This document shows, piece by piece, positions 22,701-34,000 of a stretch of DNA of 64,000 bases. The stretch lies in assembly GCF_040954835.1 (NCBI RefSeq), contig NC_090697.1, forward strand, positions 8,382,501 through 8,446,500. Direction: 5' to 3'. Position numbers and translations under genes: made by a program. The stretch comes from Lepisosteus oculatus (Eukaryota; Chordata; Actinopteri; Semionotiformes; Lepisosteidae). How positions within the stretch are numbered: the first letter of the stretch is position 1; every line of letters starts with the position of its first letter. The notes under the pieces are model-generated. The model did not search any database. It saw nothing but the letters and a program-made list of their open reading frames with translations, and was not told the DNA's origin.

Positions 22701-25054
22701 CTTCCATTATCACAAGCTTCATTAACAGGCAATGCCTGCTGAAAATACGGAGTACTATTTTCCGTACAGCTGCTACTACAAACTGGCTCCTCTTTTGTTT
22801 TGGCTTCCAATAAACTTAATTCTAGTGGATATATGTTTGGATGTAGCAAAGGAGTCTGAGTTGCATCTGGAGGCTGATTCAGATGAAACCAGTTTGGAGT
22901 TCGGTTAGGTAAAGAATCCTGATTGTGTAACAAACATTTATTTGCATCTTGTAAAACAACAGGTTGAGGAGGTGGTAGTGCAGTTTCACTCGAATCTTGT
23001 AAAATCTTTTGGGGAGGTAACAGAGACAGATTCTGAATCAATGATTGCCGGGCAGGGAGTGGAGCTGGTTGAGGGTCATGTATCATAGCTTGGTATGGAT
23101 CAGATAGCTGAGATGGATTTTGTGACAAACTTCGATCTGGGTCTGGCAGCAGAGTTTGTGTTAAGTCCTCTAACACATTTTGACTAGGGTCTGGTAAGTC
23201 ATTTGGAATTGGCGTTTCTAAAATTGAAGCATGGAGATTTGGTACTGGAGTTACATTGAGATGCTCTGTATTGGCTTCATTAGCCTCCTTTGACAGATTT
23301 TGGGACGAATCACACATCAAAGCCTGAGAGAAGTCTTGTATGTTCTGAACTGTGTTTTCGATTTTTATCTGCCTGATACCTGGTTGCAGAGTCTCATTTG
23401 GCAAATTAAATGAGCTTGATTCCACTGATGCATTCTGGAAGGTATCTGACATTTTGGGTGAGTTTGGATCCAAGGACATAGCTTGGCTTTGCTCTTCTAA
23501 GTGAGACTGGTTTGGGGCTGGAACTTCAGTCGTGTTCAAATCTGGTAAAGGGATCAATTCCTCAGTGTTAGGGGCTTCTTGCTTTGTGACATGATCTTCC
23601 TGGTGCACATCCAACTGAGCCTGAGAATGGAAGATTTTACCACAGTTGGGAAGTTTGCAGGTGAATGTATTATAATGTTGGGCTTCATGATCATAAAGCA
23701 TGTAGGCTTCATAAAAAATCCTCCCACAGTTTGGAAACATACATTTGGCCTTAAATGCTGTGTGTTCTTTCCTGTGCACCAGCAGCTCTGCATTACTCAG
23801 AAAACTGGACTTACAATTTAACTGTATACAAATATATGGCTTTGCGCCACAGTGCATTTGTAAGTGATCATTGAGGTGGGTGACACTAACAAACTGCCGA
23901 CGACAATACTGACAAACCACCTTCTTGCTTTGCATTTCAAGAAAACGTTTGGCTTCTTCATTGTTTTTATGAGCCTTCACATGCGCTATCAAATTTTTGA
24001 AGTACTTGAATCCCTTCCTACAGTTTGTTACAGGGCATGTATATTCCTCAGTGTATTCTGCCCGATACAGAGCAAGGTCAGGCTTTGGAAGTTTTGTTTT
24101 GACCGTCTCCTGACTGTAGCTGTTTTTAGAAACTTCAGCATCATTTGAACATGGACGGCTCTTTTTCTTGGGCTTGCTGTCCTGCATCTCATTGGTTTTA
24201 ACTTTCTGAGGTACACAATTGGGAAATGGCATTTTAGTAGGACTTCCTAACTTCCTACTAGTTTTCATAGCAGCTAGCCTTTCTTTGCATGACTGTTTCA
24301 CATGCGATGTTACATGGGGTACAAAAAGCTCTTTGCAGTCAAAACTTTCTGCACATATGGGACAACTGTAAACTCCATCTTTAACATGCTTCTGAGCATG
24401 GCGTACAATCCTGTGACCAAGAAACTCTTTATCACACAGTACACAGTACTGCATGTAGGCCTGCCAATTTCTAAACCTAGCAGATATAAACCCTTTCTCC
24501 CTCAGTTTCTTTATTTCCCTTTTCTTCTGCTTTTCATCAACAATTTCATTAAGCACATGTGTTGTATCCAAAAAACAATCTGTGAGATCTTTAAACTCTT
24601 CGGGACCTTTGGTTCCATCTTCATCCTCGAGCTGATCGAGAACTTCACAGTCATTCAGTTCGTCGATAGATGAAACAATGGAGGCCTCCTCACCCATCAA
24701 TGCCAAGCAATGCCTTTTCAGAGTCTTCCAATCCCAAAATTCAGGATCAAAAGGCCACTGCGTCTTAAACACCAACAAGAGTTCACAGCGCAGTGAATTG
24801 GGTACTGGGAGGTTTTCCTCTTCAAATTTCTGGTCCGGTTCATTGTAGAGTGTCTCCACAGCATAATATGAATCAACAGTAGGCTCCAAAAGGAATTCAG
24901 TAAGCTGGCAGGCACGCTTCACTTCCAGGTCATTGGGCAACAAACAGGAAATAGTTTTACAGATGGTGGCTTTTATATTTGCATTATCACCCGTCTCCAA
25001 GCGTAGTGCTCTGACACACAGTTCAATGCAGACTGGCAATCCCACATCTTGTAC
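16766..25054 (-). CDS. ZNF292: ZNF292 coding exon 8, 8.3-kb terminal exon with all zinc fingers
   Basis: A single open exon of 8,289 bases (2,762 codons plus stop) after acceptor gtttcacag at 25056-25055, starting VQDVGLPVCIELCV. All C2H2 fingers are here, many in the form CX4CX12HX3-5H, for example YRCVHQGCFAAFTIQQN and FKCDCEGCDRVYATRSN. Spacers include an Asp-Pro-Ser-Gln-rich part (about 836-1073), degenerate NPLLLSQ/PLLPSxLE repeats (about 1330-1700), and an Ala-Val-Gly-Pro insert (about 2370-2475). The C-terminus ends LKKWLYS, somewhat earlier than human. Open frames on the opposite strand are shadows of this exon. Confidence 0.96.
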   Translation of the reverse strand, partial: VQDVGLPVCIELCVRALRLETGDNANIKATICKTISCLLPNDLEVKRACQLTEFLLEPTVDSYYAVETLYNEPDQKFEEENLPVPNSLRCELLLVFKTQWPFDPEFWDWKTLKRHCLALMGEEASIVSSIDELNDCEVLDQLEDEDGTKGPEEFKDLTDCFLDTTHVLNEIVDEKQKKREIKKLREKGFISARFRNWQAYMQYCVLCDKEFLGHRIVRHAQKHVKDGVYSCPICAESFDCKELFVPHVTSHVKQSCKERLAAMKTSRKLGSPTKMPFPNCVPQKVKTNEMQDSKPKKKSRPCSNDAEVSKNSYSQETVKTKLPKPDLALYRAEYTEEYTCPVTNCRKGFKYFKNLIAHVKAHKNNEEAKRFLEMQSKKVVCQYCRRQFVSVTHLNDHLQMHCGAKPYICIQLNCKSSFLSNAELLVHRKEHTAFKAKCMFPNCGRIFYEAYMLYDHEAQHYNTFTCKLPNCGKIFHSQAQLDVHQEDHVTKQEAPNTEELIPLPDLNTTEVPAPNQSHLEEQSQAMSLDPNSPKMSDTFQNASVESSSFNLPNETLQPGIRQIKIENTVQNIQDFSQALMCDSSQNLSKEANEANTEHLNVTPVPNLHASILETPIPNDLPDPSQNVLEDLTQTLLPDPDRSLSQNPSQLSDPYQAMIHDPQPAPLPARQSLIQNLSLLPPQKILQDSSETALPPPQPVVLQDANKCLLHNQDSLPNRTPNWFHLNQPPDATQTPLLHPNIYPLELSLLEAKTKEEPVCSSSCTENSTPYFQQALPVNEACDNGRIAVNSDHTELEPLEQPESLLKSGPNEINESTQDTLSSSLQQIPNNVSAVKTEGLGEMTVPRPLPVSPEVTVPNTSSLPAAVIGGINVIPPSVYKSSVLKAEGEKQASMEGSVKVVQRFNCTFETCTRNYSSTRSVSKHMKAAHPEYYAELKLARKNKKVVRTPIKNVSSDGKLVFLIPSAKKGKIPVSQINTTNTMLPFTSTVANPAFTSLAANITSQVLPTQIENIINPIMLSHLGNPQNQSIPLQSKIEANPLLLSQNENTPNLTLQTESPAKLLPLHLQVLASQLSSQMNKTTLDVLTQVCVTNQAAVTRSNTVTPLPNAQASCSINPTLISQSSSVVVPQMHNRGGQVLDSPPDGNVEPTVMPQLSINSDSLLTPQLVESTNSVLATRNETDRVDVQTHNAEKACPHLPLDHGSNPTAPTSCESSHLRYSSNVINDINSNESPQVGSMAKIALPQLNSSNPNLPSNVEELTKPLLPSAMENISHPLLPSYLESLKVPSVLSGQLEPPVNPLLLPQIGSNSLPPFSSPVEGVANPPVQGSIDSVFPSQGNNTMQARANVIQHRLPSVPKSEDETLKVKRTKHNKRAKWPAIVKDGKFICSRCFREFPSPKSLGGHLSKRSHCVPFEETSMTPEFQQNPIPPSFLADLILNQQLSANLNPGMSLKDQSSQSLEPSDHTERRFFPNVIFPQANGAACDSSEVEQNNEILKQSLETATIPNLFEPSGISQQTFQNPCGTFQSDGRLPESTVIQHTGKIQVKTENDSSGEDMPKGGELGFCNDIFSDPLLSQMLTDNNSQLSLNNLSLVTNHLNQILRAESLLMKSKGNEDPQVNTGSLQQNILPNDGLLAAMASLTQNLLSNPLLQVAPAIPQQPLKVQQDQPNDATQKKRNVKKKLRAQILAADLLKSGKTGNLLEPLDPVANTSLQQNSEFVERRQSSELSEVIQTASTSEQKIKMNNDGVAVNDVSVALMSNSLPSGESPLGPGVSLPREESTNNQDSGCGIEKDDEKIMEIQRAFERLNLNKESNEDSHAANAVTLNNHVDAPKPVIVTKEVQSVETLIKPFVCESEGCSYSAMTKDALFKHYSKVHNYTEDMMNEIRKNQLKFAPFRCQICNKTFTRNSNLRAHCQTVHCLSQEDMIRMKIKRPYSRKSEKPPPGLLCNSGVTANKNNPLCVENVPDLSQMKANESAKQVCLSLEFKKEPSEVSTVQNTFPMEENVTVKKPEYTLSSFEGNSAPSQAIGELSEDNQLSHPVQPMPEIPVARQTAEVQSPLALPVTGPLVEAQAPVLLPGAEQSSAGQLAVGLAVTGQPTVSSLPAGASVAQQPVAGILAAGQAALGLFSAAGCGPDTLKKPKLSKPKVEKPQTEKLRKTKPKERKEKKAVAKDDETVCSYSPYRPYRCVHQGCFAAFTIQQNLILHYRAVHQSELPRFDNDNEEESDEVRDEVEEEEHQIKEFRCQVKDCSRIFPEVTSLLQHYLHLHKFSLDEAGALMSNMNLGRFQCDQANCTASFTAFWKYISHIQGDHENKVLKSEGGEGLFKCDCEGCDRVYATRSNLLRHLLKKHREYHRAHLIRPRKKYSQETGSKIKHFNKKSKSAGVKLNGKENVQNNKKPKFKRNDKRRRNSSKRAFWTKFERPTLKTNEEALAMCTKKFPLQFPCMIKGCFSVVSSERNIFRHYTTHSLTDRYIEERRGDFILCKKRSHHRYKAKSTKRDRETEKSEGTVTETSDNEDTAETCPEGSETESSKAISCKDEADENTELSDAKQSTDESSGVKPTRKRKARRKWALTVSNVLVKSKRGRPLKKRPKECTQIKEKKNEEGLKPKLHDEGSNACNCSESTTSTTGPPAQPQQPQQNIALSTFKPMGFEVSFLKFLEESSRAPKRKAKENHPDDIASKQPRTLQQKTENIICKTSETHIRTRDCQNLIDFRNPLNLTSVKNVKIVVDKTFSDGADLLLKQLQEMRPIVILKKWLYS

Positions 25055-28000
25055 CTGTGAAACACAACATTAAATTAGTAGCTAAAAACTTTCAAAGAAT
25101 AAAATCTAAGAATTTGTGGTATCTTCACATTGCATTCTCACTTTCTGCACTTCCTAGTCTAAAATGCAAAATGACAATCAGCTACAGAGAAAAATCATTT
25201 ATTTGAGACTATAAGATACAACTCGTGCTGCAGACTAGCTCATTGCCTGGTTACGTTCCTTGTTTTCTAATCATATCTTTAGTATTATCATTTCCACTTC
25301 AAATATATACGATACATAGAAAAAGGTCTCTTCTCTTACATGAACTTTGCAATCTGAATGACTCAAAACTCACCTCTGACTGGATAACCTTGATCAAAAA
25401 GAAGATATGATACACCGTCTTAGAAAGTAGAGACATTTGACGACAGTGGTCCAGAAACACTTGTGTAGATCGTTCCAACCTTTGCAGTAGTTTGCTCCAA
25501 AACAGTGTGAGTTCCCTGTGATGAAAACCTTGTGTTACACTCAAACATTTAGGGATCCTTTTACTTTTAAACAGAAATCTCTTCAGAACATATTCTTATG
25601 TTTTATTAAGTATCCAAGTCCCACAATCCTACAACCTTTGTAAATACTGAGAATTAGAAAAACAAAAATCACACCAAACCCTAACCCTAAACCTGGCCAG
25701 CTACCATTTTCCGCTCTTTAGAAAATTGACTTGTTCTCTAACTAACCCTATCCCTGACTCCTGGGGGTGTCACGTGGTGTGGGAAGATTATGCAAACCTG
25801 GAATTGACAAACATAATATAACTCAAACAGCAAAAATATTTGATTAAAATACTGCTAGGCAATAAACAAAACTCAGAAGTACAACATACACTACCATTCC
25901 ATTCTGCATTATATTAGGCTTAAGGAATTAAGCTTTATTTAAAGTACTGCTGAATATATTTTTTGAACTACAACATTATGGTGTAAAATTCAAAGCATAA
26001 ATCCTCGGGGAGGAAAAAAGAACATCGTTCTAATATCAGAAAGCTTATTTATCCCTGACTGCTCGAAAGCATACTGGCATAACACATGAGATTCAAACTT
26101 AATCTTTACTTTTCATCAGGGAATTCCCTGAGAGACCTGGGAAGGTCTGTAACTAATACCCCAGGGTGTCAAACAGCTGATGAGTTGATGGCAGAAGGGA
26201 GACAAACCCTGTCCTCCCAGATCCTGATGTTCAGAATAATCTGTAAATCGTGTCTGTTGCCTGAAAAAAGCAACTATGCTTGACCCATAGTTTACCTGGA
26301 TAACATTCTGCAATTAGAAGTTAATATTCCACTTAACTATTTAAATCTTTTTTTAAAGAATGAAGAAACAACTGTTAAAACAGATTAACAGATGATCAAC
26401 TGGGTTTTGAATAGTTCGGGTGGGTAGCTGCGTCAGCATGCGCAGGCAGCAAAGGAAAAAGTCAAGGTTTATTCCATGTTGAAAAGAGAAGAATGGAAAC
26501 AACATTTTGGCTGTGGAGCCTTCTTCGGGTGTGGCACTGAAGAAGCCAAAATGTTGTGTTTCCTTTTTTCTCTTTTCAACATGGAATAAACCTATGAATT
26601 GTTCCTTTGGGCTTGAAATAGTCACATACTGTATAATCCAAAGCGCAGTTCTTAGTTTCACCTTTCAAAGCATTTTGATGAAGAACATTTTAAAATTTTA
26701 GGTTAAACCATGATTTTCCATTTAACCTCATTTTACAATTAAAGTTTTTCTCTTAGAATACCAGAGATACCATCCATAACATGCATTACTAACAAGATAG
26801 ATTACTGTGTCTCTCATGAAGTGCTCTTCCCTGCTGCGAGTTCCCTCATATAATAACACTCATCTTTCAGCTCTGGTTGCCAGAACAGTCACTCACCAGG
26901 CGCAGTACATATCTCCTTGGAGAAGCTGCCGAGTTAGAAAGGCTGAGCACAGGCTCAAAGCACCTTTCTCATCTCCCTCAGACTCCAGGTTGCAGATCAT
27001 TTCAAGTGCATCTTTACAGTCCACTTCAGAAATCTGTTTTGAGGGTGAAGGTAATGGAATACATGAAAAATGAGACATTTACAAGTCTGTTGTAACTGCA
27101 GTGATGGAAAACCTTGGAATCCGAAAAGCAATTAAAAATAACTTCCTGACAGTGGGCATTTCTGAACGCCAAAGCATAAGCCAGGAAGAAGATAGATAAA
27201 ATGAGGTCCTAGCAGGTTTAACAATCTCAATTCTTGCAGATTGTTTCAAACCAAAACAGAAATATTTTAGTACATTTCCATCTAAACCTGTTTTTTTTCC
27301 CCGAGACTGTTTCACAGGTACTCTGATTGACCGTAGTTCAGTTGGAGTTGCATGTGAAACACCTGACAGCCACGTTATCGCGCCCAGATGTCAATCAAAC
27401 CAAGTAACGGATCGAATTTGAAAATGTGCCTTCAGTTTGTTGAAGACAGAACATTTTCGATTTTTTGCAACACAAAAACAAAATAAATTCCAGTTCACTT
27501 GGAGACGGGCGGCACTAAACAGCAAACCAAAAGGTGGAAGGGTGTCATCCTTACATGCAGTGCAGGCTTTAAAGGACCTAAACTCAACAAGGTAAGCAGT
27601 TCAGAAGATGATTTTGAAACGTTTTTCTGACTGCTGCTTTGGCTGCCAGGGGACCAATTAATATCTCAGGATTAATGTATTGCTTTAACAGCATGTGTCT
27701 TCTGGTATGAAGCTGCTTGGTTAGTACTTGGAGGTCATCCCAGTCACACCCCAATATCAAGTATGATCTATTGCAGTGGCTCCCAGTCCTGTCCTGGTGA
27801 CCCACACACCTGATGGTTTATGTTCCAGCCGAGCCCTCAGTTACACAATCAAACCTTCATTAATTTAAGAATAACAATAAGATGAATTTGAACTGTTTGC
27901 TCCCAGCTCTTAAAAGATCTTGGCGCTTTAACTGCTGTATTTTGTAAGTGAAATCAAATCCCAAACTTGCAAATAGAAACAAAAAGCAAGTATCCGAAGG

Positions 28001-31000
28001 AAGCAATTTCTTAGACCAGGTAACACTTCAATTATCTCGTTAAAGTGGCACGGAATGAAACCCAGCAGGTGTGAGGGGCACTGGGGCCAGGACTGGTGAC
28101 TACTCATCTACTGCTTCAGCACATACATTCTTAGGCGCAACAAAACAGATGTAAGTTTACGATAATGTAGAATCAGTTGTTTTCACAAGATGGAAAAAAT
28201 CTTTTTCACGATCGCACGGTTAGGGATCACGGTCTCTTCTATAAAGACCAACGTGGTTGGCAAGCTTATGGCGAAAGGCTAGACCTCTACAATACCTGCC
28301 TTCACTTTTCCATTCGCATCTCACAACTCAGGAACCGCTCAGGAGTTTGCCTCAAAAGGATACTGATTTCCGGAGAAATGCACAAACTTCTTGAGGTATA
28401 ATTACGTTTCTTTGGCAGTTACTTGAGAAGCACCAAATAAACCAAAGGAAACCAGAAAGAAAGCTTCCGCTTAACTGCATGGGAGCCGAACCCAGGTGGA
28501 CAAAATGCCACATCGCAGCCTTGCACCACAATTGTGATCTGCAAGTGCACTCAACAAACACATTTGAATTAAATGTTCCAAAAGAATGTAATCCCTGCTG
28601 ATATTCATATTTGCACGGGTAGTTCACAAGCCCTCAGCATAACCAGGCCGCTAGATACACTGGTGGTTCACTCACCTCCTGCATGACCTGCTCTCGCGGA
28701 GCTACTGAACAGAGACAGACGAGGTAGGTCTGTTTAAAGCTGCTCTTTGCCCCAAACTCTGGGTGCTCCGCGCACACTTTCGCTACCAAAGCCGCCTTTT
28801 CGATGTGGTTCTCTTTGATAAGGTGCTTTACCCGCATATCCAGCAGAACTGCACCTTCCTGTTCAAGGAACTCCCGAACTGAGGAGAGAAAAGAAGGCTG
28901 TTGACGTGGAATGGAAACCCGAGCAACACTGTAACTAACAGGCGTCCGTAAGAAGCAGCAACATCCCCGATGCTGAGAATCAGGAATACTTGTTGCACAA
29001 TTAAAGCTCTTCTTAAACAATTCTGAATTAAGAAAATCAGAAGTACAGGTATTTTTTCCCCACTTACACAAGAAATGTCTGCAGCATAAAGTCAAAAAAG
29101 CATACACCCATTAACTGAAACAGGTTGAAGACAACCTGTATTTTATTACTGTATTTTTTCTCTCATTATGTTATAAGGTTTACAGCATAACTATAAGAGT
29201 TTTTTTTACAACATTTCCACAGTATGTAATCACTACTAACCTATAACATTCATTTTTCCCCCAAAGACATTAAGAGCATTTTTTAGTTCTTATGAACTAA
29301 GTTCTGGAAAAGCCATTTTTATAAACGATAATTACCCCTTTTCCACTACTAACCGCTTTTAACCTGGCCCGTTAGCTATAAGAAGTTTGATTGGGGATTG
29401 ACGTCAAACTTCATGCAGCAAAAGAAATTTAATTCCACGCTGGAAAGTAGAAAAAGAAAAAAAAATGTGGTTTTGGTTGTTGAGCTTTCTTCAGGTGAGG
29501 GAGAGGTGAGGGTGCAGGGGCAATGGAAACCAGACGATAGTGCCCTAACAGCCTGAGACCTGGAAGACGAATTCCTGGAAAAATGTGAAAAGCTGCAAGC
29601 TATAAATGAATGAAGGGGTTTTTAGAGCTGATGGAAATGTTGGAGGATAGACAACCAACACGTTCTGGAATAATGTCCTAACACCCCTGTAAAAAGAAGG
29701 CGGACAGGAAAGTCACCATATTCATGGGCATGAGATGTTAAATAAGAAACTATCATCTTGGAGAGATCTTCGATTGTCACTGCTATGAAGCGAAAGACAA
29801 ATTAGCCTGGATGAATTGATCAGGCTGGAATTAACCCCAACTTGCTCCTTTGTCACGGAGGTGAGTGGAGACCATTAGGACCCGTGGGCACACTCCTATA
29901 ATGTGCCAATGTTTCTGAATGGCATGTTGAAATCTCATTGTAAGCTGCAGGTTTGCAGGCACCCAACAGATCCCAGGAGTTGCCATCAAGAGAGCTGAGG
30001 CGAACTTGGGTAACTCATGCCCACTCCTGCCCTCGCCAGTACCACAGTGCTATTTGAGAAGTCTCAGCTGCAGTCACATGGCACTGCTCAGGTACGGACA
30101 TACAGAACTTAAGTAAATAACTCATACAAAAGCTTAGACCAACCCTTTTCCACTTCTGGTGTCTCCTTTGAAAGAATGGACTGTAATGTATCATTTGCCC
30201 ATACACCCCTCTCCTTAGCAATGGATGAGAGCATATGCAGTTCACAGTTTCCACTGTCCAAAAGTAAACTGTGTGCCTTCTGCAGAGAGACAAAACAGAC
30301 AGTTATGTGTATAACTATCGACATCATCGGCCCAAAGCATTAAGTTTTCATGTTTCAACAAAATAACATCTCACATGCTCACATAAAAAAACACTTAAAC
30401 TGAAACTCAAATACTTTTTAGAACAGAGCTCATCAAAAATATTTCCAAGACCCTATTTTTAAGCCCTAAAGTGGGGGCAGGCAGAATGCCCTGAACAGGT
30501 ATAAATAAGCATTAATGAAAAACAAACTTAAAACTAAATCCCAGACCAACTGAGTGATACAGTTATATAACACTTTCAAAAAAATACAGATTATGAAGCT
30601 CTCACCTGCACTGAAAACTGAAACTCCTGCCATAAGGCATTTGGGATTTCCTCTGGCAGTGAAAGCAGAAGCTCAACACAGCTCCTTCAAATAAAACAAA
30701 TGAACATCAGGCCCACAAATTCTGAAAGAGACTTTTCCCTGTGCGGCAGCACGAACGGTTAAAGGAACCCCTGCTTCAGAGACAAAAACAATTCGAGCTT
30801 TGAGAAGGAGGTCTTGGTTGACTGGCAGACAAAACCAATCAACTTTTCTCTTAAAACAACAACAAAATTAAAGTCCTGATGATGCTTTCATGTTTGTTTG
30901 ATTTGGCTTCAATGTTTCTTTACATCAGTGAATTAATGTCTAGAGGGGAGATGCATCTCTGGATGTGCCTCAGAATTACAATCAGGCATAAGATAAAAAG

Positions 31001-34000
31001 TATACCAAATACCCATTTCGTCATACTTGGATATTAGTACTTTTGCACCAGCCCTGGGAATCGTCTAATGAAAATCTTTCTCTAGAAAGTGCAATTTGCA
31101 ACAAGATGGGGAAACATGCTGCTGAGGTGTGGGGCTGGATACTTTTCAACAAGGAAGAGCAGATGGGGAAAAAGTCCCAAAGCCACAACTTAAGCAGCTA
31201 AGTTGCAGTCTAATGATAAAAGGCAACAGGCTTTTGAGAAGCTAAAACAGGAATCACAAAACAATACCTTCACTTGCTTGGATGATAAAAACAATAGAAA
31301 CTAATTAAAATGCATTTCACTGGGAAACCATAACGACCTGTTCAAAGTCATTATTTAAATGAATTAAGTTCCCCTTTAATAGACTTATAGAATCAATGGC
31401 TCCCATTCCAATACACTGTCATTAAAAGAAATGACTTGCTGGGTTTAACTAAACCAAAATCAGAAAGATTTTTCCTCTTCAAATTCTCATTTTGCACCAG
31501 CTGCTGTCACAACCTGGAAGTAAACTGAAAACTGTGCACAGTAGCTTTTAGTAGTAAACCTTGTGCATGGCAAATAAAACACTACCGTAAACCACTACCA
31601 CACAGTTTCACACAAGCATTAAAGAAGGTGAACGACAAATACTTACAATGTTAACCGTTCAAGTACGAGGGATACATTTTCGCATTCGGAGGTGAGATAG
31701 TGGCGTGCTTGAGCGTAGCTTAGGATGGCCACCATGTACACTTCCACTAAAGGCAGGGGATCCTCCGAGATCTTCCATCGCCCGGCGTATTCTACCAAAG
31801 TCTGTGGAGAGGACACAGCGCACAGCGTCACATGCTGAACAGAAGCTTTCAACCAACGGAAAAAAAAGCTAAGCAAGTTACAGCGAGCAACTCCACACTA
31901 GCTTCAGATGGGATACATGCACTCCTGTCTACTCATGTAACAGTAGTGGCTGGTGATCTACCAGTAAGATGAAGCAGAATTATGAAAATACTGGTTGGGG
32001 AATGAAGGGTAAAGAGCAGCAAACAAAAAGGCTGAATCCAGCTGTGCCACTTTAGCCTTTAGGAAAGAAAATGAGCTTCACCTTTTGTCCCACCTTATTT
32101 ACCGACTAGCTCAGCACAGGCGCACAGCGGTTAGCATCCTAAAAATGGAACCCAGGCCCCCAGCGCTGCAGTGTTATCCACATGGAGTTTCCTCCCAGAG
32201 TCCAAAGACGTACTGGTAGTTTAACTGGCGGTCCTGACGCGAGGGTCTGTGTCCGAGTGGGGCCCGAGTCGGACTGGCATCCTGTCCAGGATGTACCCGG
32301 CCTTGTGCTCACTGCTACCCAGGAGAGGCTCTGGCTCCCCCGAGCCCCGGACCCGGATAAGCCATCACAGAGAGCGACGTGATGATCTTCTGACTGTCTA
32401 ACAAGTAACTGCGATTTTGTTCTTTACATCTCGGTTCACAGCAACAACTCCTCCAACCCACACACACACCCACTCATCAAGCTCCTCTTTCACCTGCTGC
32501 ACACTCCAGTGCCTAAACAGCAACTATGTGACAGGAATGTTTACATAATTCCTTCTCCGCTCTTAAAAAGGTGTTACATGTAATAATCCTATGTAATGCA
32601 GAACCTGTTCTATTAAAGCAGTTTTAGCACCTCTTATGAAACTTACCTACCGCAGAGAGAAAACGGGCAGAGATTCTATTCAGAGTATTTTAAGATGGTT
32701 GGTTGCTGCTGATTAGGCAACTTCCTAAGCTCTTGCAGACGAGCAATAAAATACGTAATGTGCCAGAGCTGCTGAGTATAACCCACTCAAGGGACAAGAT
32801 ATATTTCATACAGATGTACCGATATATATTAATGCCATAATTATGTACAACTGCTGATAAACTGTGGCAACTGCCATGCAAGTCATATAAAATGAACATT
32901 GCTTTCCACGTGACCAGATCACTAAGAAAAGATTATAAAAATACACAGTGATGGAGTCAGTCCATTAGCAACACATTACAACCGGGGGAAAAAAAAAACA
33001 TTCTAAGTGAAACTAAGTAAAACAGCAGCAGATCTTTATCTTGGGAAGACACCACTATTACTGGGCTGATCAACAACAATGATGAGTCCGCATACAGGAG
33101 TGAGGTGGAGCTTCTTACAAGATGGTGCCTTGACAACAATCTGGCCCTGAATGTTACCAACACAAAAGAACTGAATGTGGACTTCAGGAGACCCAGAGGG
33201 AGTCAGGCCCCAATCAGCATCAATGGCACAGCAGTGGAAACTGTCAGCTGCTTCAGGTTCCTCAGCCTGCAGATCTCCACTGACCTGGCTTGGACTCAAC
33301 ACTGTAGCCAGTCTGAAAAGGGCACAACAGCGCCCGCACTTTCTGCAGTGCTCAAAAACATCCGGTACGGGGAAGCAGCTCCTCATGAACCCTTACTGCA
33401 GCACCATAGAAAGTGTTGTCCCTCACTAGTGGTTTCACTGTGTGGTACAGCAGTACTGCCGTGCATGACGGAAACGCACTACAAAGGGCTGTCGCAATGG
33501 CACAGAGGATCACAGGATGTGATTTACCATCAATCGGGGAGATTCACATCATCCGCTGTCTCAACAGAGCCCGATCCATCATTCAGGATCCCAACCATTC
33601 CCTGTGCTCTGGCAAGCAGTACTGCACTATTAAAGCAAAGGACCAACAGACTCAAGAACAGCTTCTTTCCCACTGCAGTACGCATCCTCAACAGCTAACT
33701 GCATGTCTCAGACTCGTTACAAACCTGCACTATGCACTTTTGCATGGTCTACCATATTTGTTTCTCACTACTATGTATTTATTGTACTACAATATTTATT
33801 GTTCCTGTTGTTAATATTTATTATGTTTGTAATGTACCGTCTACATTGTGTGGTGTTGTCCGTGGTACTGTGTATGTCCCGAGAGATCAGCGTGTTTAAG
33901 AATTCCAATACAGGTGTACATATGGCAATAAACTCCTCTACTCGACTCTCTCTACTCTCCTCTCCAACCCTGGTAGGACAGAGTAGGACACTAGCAGGTT

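Noticed and set aside
17106-22742. Many 60-175-codon frames on the + strand
   Set aside because: All lie opposite the ZNF292 terminal exon and reflect its codon composition.
25677-25692. Telomere-like CCCTAACCCTAA
   Set aside because: Only about two units; too short to be an interstitial telomeric repeat.
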